A stretch of DNA of 29,233 nt from JAYRWD01 sp041918255 (GTDB lineage Bacteria; Patescibacteriota; Dojkabacteria; B142; WJKM01), in contig JAYRWD010000056.1 in assembly GCA_041918255.1 (NCBI GenBank), forward strand, positions 1 to 29,233, read 5' to 3'. Positions within the stretch are counted from its first letter, which is position 1, and every line of letters begins with the position of its first letter. The notes under the pieces were generated by a model. That model ran no database searches. It was given only the letters and a program-made list of their open reading frames with translations, and had not been told where the DNA came from. This document shows, one piece after another, positions 1-6,969 of this stretch. Made by a program: the position numbers and the translations under genes.

Positions 1-167
1 CACCCCCTGCATCGTCTACAAGTTTTCATAACTTCATCTCCAATACTCCGGCACAGAGTTTCACCCGCTAAATCCCCAAAAAATAACCTTAAAGCTTGCA
101 TACTTTCCCTAGAGACATCTCCTCGAACTTCTCCATTCCCAGTGGTTATAACTACATCGGCAGACAT
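1..167 (-). CDS. partial small orphan protein (N-terminal 55 residues)
   Basis: An open frame runs on the minus strand from an ATG at 167 to the window edge with no stop, so only the N-terminus is visible. It begins MSADVVITTGNGEV and ends in a CRRCRG segment, a CxxC pair that could bind metal. I recognise no family. No signal peptide or membrane segment is present in the visible part. The start is supported by a promoter 30 bases upstream with a TTGACA box, a (TA)n spacer and TATACT. The leader between promoter and ATG closely matches that of the small gene starting at 6868. There is no well-placed Shine-Dalgarno site; a GAGGA lies about 22 bases upstream of the ATG. That it is a gene is inferred from the open frame and the shared promoter. 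Confidence 0.55.
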   Translation of the reverse strand, partial: MSADVVITTGNGEVRGDVSRESMQALRLFFGDLAGETLCRSIGDEVMKTCRRCRG

Positions 168-196
168 CAAACAAAATTAATATCTTAATTCCTCGA

Positions 197-223
197 AGTA
201 TATATATATATGGAAATTGTCAA
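197..223 (-). promoter_or_regulatory. (TA)n-spacer promoter, copy A
   Basis: On the minus strand, TTGACA (223-218) and TATACT (202-197) are separated by 15 bases. Most of the spacer is a TA-alternating tract (199-211). It reads toward the partial gene starting at 167. The sequence after the -10 box, CTTCGRGGAATTAAGATATT (R marks the only difference), is shared with copy D near 6900. Confidence 0.6.
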
Positions 224-387
224 TATTTAATGTTTCTATTTCTATGGTCCAGAGCTCCTTCTACTTAACTTGCCGACACGATATTTTTCGGTGATAAAGT
301 TCGTAGCAATCACGTTATTCAAATCATATTGTGTTTCGTGATAAACTACGTTACTGTCAAAAAACCCTGAATTTTCAAAACTTTTAT

Positions 388-1821
388 ATGCTGAATTTTA
401 AGAAGTACACCATCGCCATTATCGGTGCAGGATATCTAGGTCAGACCACCGCCGCGGTTCTTGCCGCTGCCGGCCATAAAGTTTTTTGTCTCGATATCAA
501 ACCAGAAATCGTCCAAAGTTTAAATCGAGGCAAGCCTACATTTTTCGAACCCGGTCTTGAGCAAGTTCTTTCCATCGCCCACAAAAAGAAAAATCTTATC
601 GCCACGCTAGATTACACAGAAGCCATATCCAAAAGCGACATTTCTTTCATTTGCGTCGACACTCCAGCCTCAAAATCCGGCGAGCTAAGCCTGAAGTCAG
701 TAATGAAAGTCGCGCGTAGTATGGCGCAAGTAATGCCCGAAAACCATTTGATCGTAATGAAAAGCACAGTCCCGATCAGGACCTCCGAAAAGTTCATCAA
801 ATTCCTTTCCGCGAAAACCAAGAAAAAATTCCGCTACGCCAGCAATCCTGAATTTCTAGCCGAAGGATATTCAGTATTATCGACCATGCTTCCGGATCAT
901 ATAGTAATCGGCGCTTCTGATGCGAAGAGTTACGACCAGATTTTCAAAACTTTCGAGCTAGTCGATTATTTCGCCAAAAAAACCGTGAATGGCGAACACC
1001 CCAGCGACGATAAGATTTCTAAAAAACTATTACTTACATACGCCCAAGTAAATCGAAGTAGGTTTAATTACGATAAACCATACGCCGAGAGAGTGATCAA
1101 AGTATCGGTCCCAAGCGCAGAATTGGTTAAAGTCACGGCAAACGCTTTTCTGACAACAAAAATTTCTTTTGCAAACTCAATCGCCAATATATGCGATCGC
1201 AGCGGTGCGGATATTATGGAAGTTGCTGGTGCCGCTGGCGCGGATCCTCGTATTGGAATGGATTATTTCTACGCAGGCTTAGGCTGGGGAGGCGGATGCT
1301 TCCCGAAAGACGCGCTCGGATTAGTGACTCAATCGAAAAAACTTGGATATGATTTTTCTATTTTGCGTGAAGTTATATCAACTAACCGTAAACAAGCTGA
1401 TCTGGCCTATTCGAAAGCTCGAAGAATGTTGGGCAGGACGGCGAATAAATCTGATATCGCCGTTCTGGGATTAGCTTTTAAACCCGGTACAAGCGATACG
1501 AGAGTTTCTCCAGCTATTAATTTAGTAAAACGGCTGGTCAGAGGAGTTCAAAGTATAAGGGTATTCGATCCGCAAGCCATGGAAAATACTAGGAGAGAGC
1601 TCGGGCATATCAAAAAAATTTCCTTTGCGAATAGCGCGATTGAAGCGGCGAAAGATAGTGAGTTAGTAATTTTAGCTACCGAATGGCCTGAATTTTTGAA
1701 TCTAGATTTCAAGGAACTAAAAAGAGTTATGTCGAAACCTAAACTTCTAGATTGCCGAAATGTTTGGAATAAAGACTATTTGAAGAGTTTGGGATTTGAA
1801 TACGTAGGAATTGGAAGATAG
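388..1821 (+). CDS. UDP-glucose/GDP-mannose dehydrogenase family protein
   Basis: This is an NAD-dependent nucleotide-sugar 6-dehydrogenase (UGD/Ugd type). It oxidises C6 of a UDP- or GDP-sugar to the uronate and supplies precursors for surface polysaccharide. The N-terminal Rossmann motif GAGYLG, the NPEFLAEG motif, K258 in NAFLTTKISF, the catalytic C304 in GGGCFPKD and the C-terminal GLAFKPGTSDTR segment are all visible. I chose ATG 388 because the 19 codons upstream, from a GTG at 331, are not family-like, and the Rossmann fold starts right after MLNFKKY. At 477 aa it is longer than the usual 430-450. The extra length is a basic/charged insertion of about 45 residues between the NAD-binding and central domains (around residues 195-240). 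Substrate (UDP-Glc, UDP-ManNAc or GDP-Man) cannot be fixed by eye. It stands alone, followed by a repeat block. Confidence 0.93.
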   Translation: MLNFKKYTIAIIGAGYLGQTTAAVLAAAGHKVFCLDIKPEIVQSLNRGKPTFFEPGLEQVLSIAHKKKNLIATLDYTEAISKSDISFICVDTPASKSGELSLKSVMKVARSMAQVMPENHLIVMKSTVPIRTSEKFIKFLSAKTKKKFRYASNPEFLAEGYSVLSTMLPDHIVIGASDAKSYDQIFKTFELVDYFAKKTVNGEHPSDDKISKKLLLTYAQVNRSRFNYDKPYAERVIKVSVPSAELVKVTANAFLTTKISFANSIANICDRSGADIMEVAGAAGADPRIGMDYFYAGLGWGGGCFPKDALGLVTQSKKLGYDFSILREVISTNRKQADLAYSKARRMLGRTANKSDIAVLGLAFKPGTSDTRVSPAINLVKRLVRGVQSIRVFDPQAMENTRRELGHIKKISFANSAIEAAKDSELVILATEWPEFLNLDFKELKRVMSKPKLLDCRNVWNKDYLKSLGFEYVGIGR

Positions 1822-1845
1822 AAATTTATCAGATTTCATTTCTCT

Positions 1846-2180
1846 TTGTCATTCTGGCTTGCCTGTCTATCGACAGATAGAGCCGGAATCTCATTCCTCT
1901 CCAAATCCTTTGTCTTTACTTCACTCCTCACAATGCAATCCGATTCTGGATGCGCTCACTTCGTTCGCTTATCTATCCGCCCTTGGAGGACCAGAATCCC
2001 ATCCTTACTGTCTTTCTGGCCTGCCTACGCAGTCAGGGGAGCGAAGCGACACCACCTGCCTGCGCAGGCAGGGAATCTCGCACCACATCAACTCTTCCCT
2101 TCTCTTTGTCTTTCTGGCTTGCCTGCCTACCTCTCCTTTATGTCACCCCTGTGCAAACAGGGGTCCAGTACTTCCCTTCT
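1846..2180. repeat. intergenic repeat block 1 (palindromic modules)
   Basis: The gene-free stretch 1822-2275 is mostly repeat modules. Module 1 (1849-1893) begins GTCATTCTGGCTTGCC and contains TCTATCGACAGATAGA in a stem whose outer arms are ATTCTGGCT and AGCCGGAAT. A TGCCTGCGCAGGCA palindrome lies near 2055-2070. A CACCCCTG...CAGGGGTC stem lies near 2143-2165. Open frames across this block are products of the low-stop repeat sequence and do not look like genes. Confidence 0.75.
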
Positions 2181-2275
2181 AACCTAATAAACAGAAACTG
2201 TAAACTAGTCAGAAAGTCCCAAGATTTTATACAAATATCTAATACTAATTAGAGTAGAAGAACGGGGTGAATAAG

Positions 2276-2306
2276 TTGACAGAAAGCGTATATATATATA
2301 TATAAT
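2276..2306 (+). promoter_or_regulatory. (TA)n-spacer promoter, copy B
   Basis: TTGACA (2276-2281) and TATAAT (2301-2306) are both perfect consensus boxes, separated by 19 bases. A 16-nt TA tract (2289-2304) occupies most of the spacer and runs into the -10 box. An alternative TATATA box at 2299-2304 would give a 17-base spacer. It reads toward the small gene at 2334, 28 bases after the -10 box. Confidence 0.65.
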
Positions 2307-2333
2307 TGCGTTATAAATCATTACTTAATAGAT

Positions 2334-2567
2334 ATGGAAGGACGAAGATCGTTAACTCCAGCACAAAGAGAGGCAGCAGAATATGAAAAACGTTTAAGGG
2401 CCGAAGCAGAAAGCTTAGCAAGAATTCAGGCAGAATCTGGGGGTCTTGCAGGTTTAATAGATCCAGACGTGACAGCCGATTTGGCCAGAATAGATAAACA
2501 GCTCACATTTTTAGGCCTAGTAAGAGAGGTAAACGCTATGCCACTCTTCCCCGCCACGGACCAATAA
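2334..2567 (+). CDS. small charged helical orphan protein, 77 aa
   Basis: No family recognised. The 77-residue product starts MEGRRSLTPAQREAAEYEK. Residues 9-35 are rich in Glu, Arg and Ala and should form an amphipathic helix. A more hydrophobic C-terminal half contains LIDPDVTADLARIDKQ. It has no signal peptide, membrane segment or cysteine and is probably cytoplasmic. No Shine-Dalgarno site precedes the ATG. Support as a gene comes from the consensus promoter 28 bases upstream and the absence of any overlapping better candidate. It converges with the orphan gene ending at 2587, leaving 19 bases between stop codons. Function is unknown. Confidence 0.6.
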   Translation: MEGRRSLTPAQREAAEYEKRLRAEAESLARIQAESGGLAGLIDPDVTADLARIDKQLTFLGLVREVNAMPLFPATDQ

Positions 2568-2586
2568 ATTTAATATTTGCTGATTT

Positions 2587-2814
2587 TCATCTATAATATA
2601 CACCTGTTCCTCTTATTTTATCCCCTTCTTCTCTATGTCCGCCCTCTTCAACAGGTCTGTAAGCCCAAATATTTCCTTCATCATCGGGATAAATCTCTGG
2701 AGAATATACTGCTCTCCCTACGGGTTTTATTATGGTAGATCCAGGTTGCTGAGTTCCATCTAATTTCCCACTCCCAGCTTGAGAACCCTCTTGCAGTCTT
2801 TCCCCATAACCCAT
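2587..2814 (-). CDS. small Gly/Glu-rich orphan protein, 75 aa
   Basis: No family recognised. The product (MGYGERLQEGSQAGSGK...) is rich in Gly, Glu, Gln and Tyr, looks largely disordered in its first 30 residues, and has a central IYPDDEGNIWAYRPVEEGG segment that could be a small beta motif. No signal peptide or cysteine is present. The ATG at 2814 lies 38 bases downstream of the -10 box of a (TA)n-spacer promoter. It is convergent with the small gene at 2334 and divergent from the SLH gene at 2952. A second minus-strand frame reading across the promoter (2681-2908) was rejected because it would run through the promoter tract. Function is unknown. Confidence 0.55.
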   Translation of the reverse strand: MGYGERLQEGSQAGSGKLDGTQQPGSTIIKPVGRAVYSPEIYPDDEGNIWAYRPVEEGGHREEGDKIRGTGVYYR

Positions 2815-2851
2815 TATCTTTAATATTAATAACTAATTTGAGATCTCGAAA

Positions 2852-2880
2852 AGTATATATATATATACACTTTTTGTCAA
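2852..2880 (-). promoter_or_regulatory. (TA)n-spacer promoter, copy C
   Basis: On the minus strand, TTGACA (2880-2875) and TATACT (2857-2852) are separated by 17 bases, the optimal distance for a sigma-70-type promoter. The spacer contains a 14-nt TA tract (2854-2867). It drives the small gene starting at 2814. Confidence 0.6.
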
Positions 2881-2951
2881 TCTCATCTCTAAAACACCTT
2901 CTTTTCAAAACGTGTATAATTTATCCATCACAATCATCAACTTTTCAAAAT

Positions 2952-4244
2952 ATGCGGAAATATAAATTCGCCAAAACTTTTATTTTGTCCATTTTCTTCA
3001 CTACGCTATTTCTTGTCGCGCAAAACATTTCATATGCTTCGTCCGCGTGCAACGAAGTATTTGTGGATGTCAAAACGGACAATGTCTTTTGCAATTATAT
3101 TGAATATCTTTTTCACCAAAACGTAATCTCACACAATCAAAATTTCAACCCCGACGAAAATATTACAAAAGCGCAACTTCTTAAACTTATATCAGTCGGG
3201 TTTAAACTAGATAAAGATACAGACAACGAGACAGTTCAAATATTCCCGGATGTAGAGGACACAAACGTTTTCTTCAACTATATTAATTCACTAGCCAACC
3301 ACAATATACTACCCGACCTTCCAAGTGAGAATTTATACCCCGCATCTTTCGCAACAAGGGACTACACCATAACAGTTCTTGCTAAGGCTTTAAGTATCCT
3401 CGAAGAGCAACCAATAATTTCCAATTCAACAAAAGTAAGCTTCTCGGACCTTTCTGCAAACACTGAATTAAATGATTATGTAAACTTCGTACTTGAACAG
3501 AATCCAACTTTAAACGACGAATCCAAGATCATCTCTGGTTTTTCAGATGGGACCTTTCGTCCAAATGATTTAATTACTAGAGCGCAAGCAGCGAAGTTAA
3601 TTACAAACGCAATGAAGACAGCTGGAATCAATCTTGTGGCATGTGAGTTGGAATATTGCCAAGATATGTTTATAGCCGAAGACGTAAATAGAACCTTAGC
3701 CGGACAATTTTTCTCGATAGCTTTTGACGGAAACTGGAATGACAAATTGGAAAAACATGTTGGCTTTTTCGAAACTCATTTATTGAGCCTCGTAAATACA
3801 ACGAAAGAGCAGGATGTAAACTCCGCGCAAATTACTTCCTTATACCACGCGAACCAGAGGGCCAACGCCTCCTTCTTTGCCTATGACACGGAAAAGGAAT
3901 CCTCGACTAGTTCTCTTGAAGACGCCCTTGTAGCAATAGATCCTAACAAATTACCTTCTCAAACTTTCGGAGAATTACTTGCCAGTCTTGCCGTCAGTGA
4001 TGGCACCGGTGCTGGTGAGACTAAAACTGAAATGTTGGAAACTCGAACTATAGCAAATGGATTCTACGTGGCAAAACTTAAGATGTCTCAGGTTGCTTCT
4101 CCTGATGGAGGATTGAAAGATATATACGCGTGGCTTGGTACGAAAGTTGTGAAAGATGTCATCTATATATCAATTATCCAATTTGAGGAGGACAAAAACG
4201 CAGAGGAAATGCTACGCCTATTCGACGGATTCAGCATCGTTTGA
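2952..4244 (+). CDS. secreted SLH-domain protein
   Basis: Predicted cell-surface protein of 430 aa. I moved the start to ATG 2952. The longer frame from 2838 would translate the (TA)n promoter tract, whereas MRKYKFAKTFILSIFF begins a normal signal peptide with likely cleavage after SYAS (about residue 30). Three SLH-like repeats follow: one with FVDVKTDNVFCNYI (about 34-85), one with IFPDVEDTNVFFNYI (about 95-150), and one with SFSDLSANTELNDYV and GFSDGTFRPNDLITRAQA (about 160-225). SLH repeats in other bacteria bind pyruvylated secondary cell-wall polymer. Residues 235-430 form a domain I do not recognise. It has no sortase motif or C-terminal membrane anchor. A TATAAT at 2915-2920, 32 bases upstream of the ATG, is a possible -10 box. 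It is followed by repeat block 2. Confidence 0.85.
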   Translation: MRKYKFAKTFILSIFFTTLFLVAQNISYASSACNEVFVDVKTDNVFCNYIEYLFHQNVISHNQNFNPDENITKAQLLKLISVGFKLDKDTDNETVQIFPDVEDTNVFFNYINSLANHNILPDLPSENLYPASFATRDYTITVLAKALSILEEQPIISNSTKVSFSDLSANTELNDYVNFVLEQNPTLNDESKIISGFSDGTFRPNDLITRAQAAKLITNAMKTAGINLVACELEYCQDMFIAEDVNRTLAGQFFSIAFDGNWNDKLEKHVGFFETHLLSLVNTTKEQDVNSAQITSLYHANQRANASFFAYDTEKESSTSSLEDALVAIDPNKLPSQTFGELLASLAVSDGTGAGETKTEMLETRTIANGFYVAKLKMSQVASPDGGLKDIYAWLGTKVVKDVIYISIIQFEEDKNAEEMLRLFDGFSIV

Positions 4245-4309
4245 AATTCTTGCGCGGTACTATTCTTTTCCACTTGTATTTTCCCCTCGCAATTTCAATC
4301 TTTCTAAAG

Positions 4310-4690
4310 AGCGTAGGCAGGGAATCTCCTACCATTCCACCCCTTCGTCATTCTGGCTTGCCTGCATACCCCCTCGTCATTCTGGCTTGGCCAGAATCTC
4401 GTACCATCCTAATCCGTCTTTCCATTACCTCTCTTGCCCTCTCTTCTTGTCAGTCCAATGCTCCTTTATGTCACCCCTACGCCTGTCCGCCTCTGGTGGA
4501 AAAGCAGGGGTCCAGTCTTTTGCTTTACTATGGCTATATTTCCCCAACAGAGATTCGCGAAGTCATAACACCCCTTCAATTCCCCTCTTATCTTAAGAGG
4601 GGAAAGAAATAATTGTCATTCTGATACCCCCTCGTTGTCACCCCTGCGCCTGCCTACCATCCCAACCTGTCTTCCCTGCGTCCTTCGTGC
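4310..4690. repeat. intergenic repeat block 2
   Basis: This contains two GTCATTCTGGCTTG modules (about 4347 and 4376). It then has a long composite module from about 4468 to 4625: a CACCCCT / AGGGGTCCAG stem, a CTTTTGCTTTACTATGGCTA segment, AACACCCCTTCAATTCCCCT, and a CCCCTCTTATCTTAAGAGGGG stem. The same composite recurs in blocks 3 and 4 and, inverted, in block 6. Frames crossing this block (4156-4612) are spurious. Confidence 0.75.
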
Positions 4691-4692
4691 TG

Positions 4693-5703
4693 CTATTTCA
4701 ATTTATAGTATGTGCCTCTTTTTTCACCTATCTGTTCCAAGAATCCCTTCTCTGTCAAGGCCTTAAGTAAGTAAAATGCCTGCTGTCTTGATACTTGCAG
4801 CTCCTTTGCAAGATCGCTCGAACTAATTTCTTTATACCCTTGAATAATTTCGAGAGCTGCTTTTTCTTTCCGCGTTGGTCTAATATCAAAAGACAATTTA
4901 TTAAGCCCGTTTTGTACCTTAACCAAAGCGCTTTGCAACGAATACTTTACACCTTCAGTAAAATATTCGAGCCATTCAGTTTTATCTCCTGAATCTGCTG
5001 TATGTAATTTATCTGAATACAAATCTCGATCAATATCGTAGTAATCGTCTAAAACAAAATATTTATTTATGAGATATCCATACTTGAGGAATAATAGTGC
5101 TGTTAAAAGTCTGCAAACCCTTCCATTTCCATCCTCAAAAGGATGTACATAGACAAATTGATGATGAAATATCCCTGCTTTTATTACTGCTGTGTTATCT
5201 GTAGTTTTTAACCATTCAAGTAGTTCTTCCAGTAGTCTCTTTATTTTGTCTTTACTATGCGCGGGTGGGTTATGTTTTATAAATATTTCACCATCCTTTT
5301 TCTTGCGCCCAACGACTACACTGGTATCCCTGAGTTTGCCTTTTAATTCGTCATTCACGCCGTTCAACAAATCCCAATGAACTTTCAATAGAAACTCGAT
5401 ATCGATGGGTTGATTGATACCGCTATTTAAATTTTGAAGAATGTGGAAATAATTTAATACTTCTTTCTCGTCCCTGTTTGTTGGCACTCTTTCATCCAAT
5501 AGTAAGTTAGTTACATCGCTATGTGTTAATGGGTTGCCTTCTATACTATTAGAAGCGAAAGATGACTGGGTTAGGTTATCTCTTTCTAGGTTTAAAAGTA
5601 AACTTTTTGGGATTTGCATTCCTTCGAGTTGACCATAAAAGCGCTCTATTTCATTTATGTTTGTTAGTAACTCTCGTGTAAGTGTGAATATTGGCTTGAA
5701 CAT
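4693..5703 (-). CDS. Fic family protein with N-terminal inhibitory motif and C-terminal winged helix
   Basis: Fic enzymes transfer AMP or another nucleotide monophosphate from a nucleotide to hydroxyl side chains of target proteins. The catalytic HPFEDGNGRVCR motif (187-197, H187) is intact. The N-terminal part carries SNSIEG (51-56), which fits the [S/T]xxxE[G/N] inhibitory helix with E55 as inhibitory Glu, so this is a self-inhibited class II-type Fic. Residues about 278-336 read as a winged helix-turn-helix (SSDLAKELQVSRQQAFYLL). The 336-aa length and order Fic_N, Fic, wHTH are typical of stand-alone chromosomal Fic proteins. No antitoxin gene is adjacent, consistent with intramolecular inhibition. 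The promoter lies within two near-identical 33-bp direct repeats, which suggests the wHTH represses its own gene. Confidence 0.93.
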   Translation of the reverse strand: MFKPIFTLTRELLTNINEIERFYGQLEGMQIPKSLLLNLERDNLTQSSFASNSIEGNPLTHSDVTNLLLDERVPTNRDEKEVLNYFHILQNLNSGINQPIDIEFLLKVHWDLLNGVNDELKGKLRDTSVVVGRKKKDGEIFIKHNPPAHSKDKIKRLLEELLEWLKTTDNTAVIKAGIFHHQFVYVHPFEDGNGRVCRLLTALLFLKYGYLINKYFVLDDYYDIDRDLYSDKLHTADSGDKTEWLEYFTEGVKYSLQSALVKVQNGLNKLSFDIRPTRKEKAALEIIQGYKEISSSDLAKELQVSRQQAFYLLKALTEKGFLEQIGEKRGTYYKLK

Positions 5704-5791
5704 TATGTTAAGTATTAAGCAAACAATTATGACAACTACATTATATACTTAAATCTAGTTATGTCAAGTATTAAGTAATGAATTATGACAA
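5703..5791. repeat. pair of 33-bp direct repeats flanking the fic promoter (candidate operators)
   Basis: Copies at 5703-5735 and 5759-5791 share TTATGTYAAGTATTAAG at one end and AATTATGACAA at the other, with only about four differences. One copy overlaps the -35 box and sequence upstream of it. The other runs from the expected transcription start to the first base of the start codon. Paired sites placed on either side of a -10 box are typical of repressor operators. The likely binder is the winged helix of the Fic protein itself. Confidence 0.65.
5740..5767 (-). promoter_or_regulatory. fic promoter
   Basis: On the minus strand, a perfect TTGACA (5767-5762) and a perfect TATAAT (5745-5740) are separated by 16 bases. 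The expected start of transcription is near 5733, about 30 bases before the fic ATG. Confidence 0.75.
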
Positions 5792-5819
5792 GATAAATTT
5801 ATTAGATAGTCCCAGAATT

Positions 5820-6483
5820 CACACTCCTGTATCATTCCTGCCCCCTTTGTGTCATTCCTGCCTGCCTGCGCAGGCAGGCGCCTGTCCGCCTCTGGTGGAA
5901 AAGCAGGAATCCAGTCTTTTGCTTTACTATAGCTATATTTCCCTAATAGAGATTCGCGAAGTCATAACACCCCTTCAATTCCCCTCTTATCTTAAGAGGG
6001 GAAGGAACTTAGTTGTCATACTAACTTACCTTGCCCCTCCTTTATGTCACCCCTGCCTGCCTGCGCAGGCAGGCGCCTGTCCGCCTCTGGTGGAGAAGCA
6101 GGAATCCAGTTTTTTGCTTTACTATGGTTATATTTCCCCAACATGAATTCGCGCAGTCATAACACCCCTTCAATTCCCCTCTTATCTTAAGAGGGGAAAG
6201 AACTTAGTTGTCATTCTGGCTTGCCTGCATACCCCCTCGTCATTCTGGCTTGCCTGTCTATCGACAGATAGAGCCAGAATCTCGTACCATCCCAATCCGT
6301 CTTTCCATTACCTCTCTTGCCCTCTCTTCTTGTCAGTCCAATGCTCCTTTATGTCACCCCTGCCTGCCTGCGCAGGCAGGCGCCTGTCCGCCTCTGGTGG
6401 AGAAGCAGGGGTCCAGTTCTGATTATCGGACGAAAAATATGACACTACGAATTTGAAAAAGTGCGCCTTTTATCAAAATACAT
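5820..6483. repeat. intergenic repeat block 3 (tandem composite modules)
   Basis: About 660 bp with no credible gene. It holds two full and one partial copies of the composite module, starting near 5850, 6043 and 6350. Each has the perfect palindrome CCTGCCTGCGCAGGCAGG and CGCCTGTCCGCCTCTGGTGG. The first two also carry the CCCCTCTTATCTTAAGAGGGG stem. A GTCATTCTGGCTTGCC stem module with perfect arms ATTCTGGCT/AGCCAGAAT lies at about 6239-6284. The tail 6415-6483 (TTCTGATTATC...) is repeated at 8449-8517. Frames 5778-6146 and 6208-6456 are read-through of these repeats. Confidence 0.8.
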
Positions 6484-6508
6484 AATCCTATTTGAAGAAC
6501 TGATTCAG

Positions 6509-6868
6509 CTATGTATCTCCCCTCTTTACCAAACCAGTGGGGCTGGGTCGTATAGCTGGGATTGAAGGAATCCCATTAACCAGAGGAATATAACACGAAG
6601 GTTTTATTGTTTTTCCACTTAGATCGGTTGCATAGTATGCCTGCGCCTCTCGCCCTTCTTTTGGCACTTTATATCTCTTCCGCTCCCTTAGAACCATTCC
6701 AGTACACAATACACAATGAACACCGCACATAACCTTAACTGCGTCATCAGTATAAGTATTGACCACTTCTGCACATTCAAGCCCGCCGATTACGGGAACC
6801 GTTTGGTCTCCGACTTTTTGAGTCGCTGGTATACCTGTAAATAACTGCGTATCTGGCGTAAAAAGCAT
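6509..6868 (-). CDS. small Cys-containing orphan protein, 119 aa
   Basis: No family recognised. The product starts MLFTPDTQLFTGIPATQKV and has a central cysteine cluster, MCGVHCVLCTG (about 47-57, C-x3-C-x2-C), after one earlier Cys, with a later Cys near residue 92. The cluster could bind metal or form disulfides, but I see no signal peptide. The C-terminus is rich in Pro and Gly (IPLVNGIPSIPAIRPSPTG). The ATG at 6868 sits 32 bases from the -10 box of a (TA)n-spacer promoter and shares its leader sequence with the partial gene at 167. It is divergent from the GT2 gene. Function is unknown. Confidence 0.6.
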   Translation of the reverse strand: MLFTPDTQLFTGIPATQKVGDQTVPVIGGLECAEVVNTYTDDAVKVMCGVHCVLCTGMVLRERKRYKVPKEGREAQAYYATDLSGKTIKPSCYIPLVNGIPSIPAIRPSPTGLVKRGDT

Positions 6869-6899
6869 AATTCTACAGCTTAATATCTTAATTCCCCGA

Positions 6900-6926
6900 A
6901 GTATATATATATATACAAATTGTCAA
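6900..6926 (-). promoter_or_regulatory. (TA)n-spacer promoter, copy D
   Basis: On the minus strand, TTGACA (6926-6921) and TATACT (6905-6900) are separated by 15 bases, with a 14-nt TA tract (6902-6915). It reads toward the small gene starting at 6868. The following leader is nearly identical to that of copy A. Confidence 0.6.
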
Positions 6927-6969
6927 TGCTTTGCGATAATCATTATGTTTATCTCATCTCACTTCTTTC

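Noticed and set aside
1811..2252. Three overlapping plus-strand open frames
   Set aside because: All lie within repeat block 1 and translate palindromic modules in different frames; none has a promoter or family-like sequence.
2838..2951. Upstream start for the first SLH gene
   Set aside because: It would translate the (TA)n promoter tract and push the signal peptide 38 residues into the protein; ATG 2952 gives a normal signal peptide.
4156..4612. Two open frames after the first SLH gene
   Set aside because: One overlaps the SLH 3' end and both read through repeat block 2; their peptide sequences repeat those from blocks 3 and 4.
5703..5703. Separate antitoxin (FicA-like) gene next to fic
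   Set aside because: No small frame with an inhibitory motif is adjacent; the inhibitory S-x-x-x-E-G motif is inside the Fic protein itself.
5778..6456. Open frames of 122 and 82 residues
   Set aside because: They consist of tandem repeat modules (repeated CPPLVEKQ-type peptides) and not of protein-like sequence.
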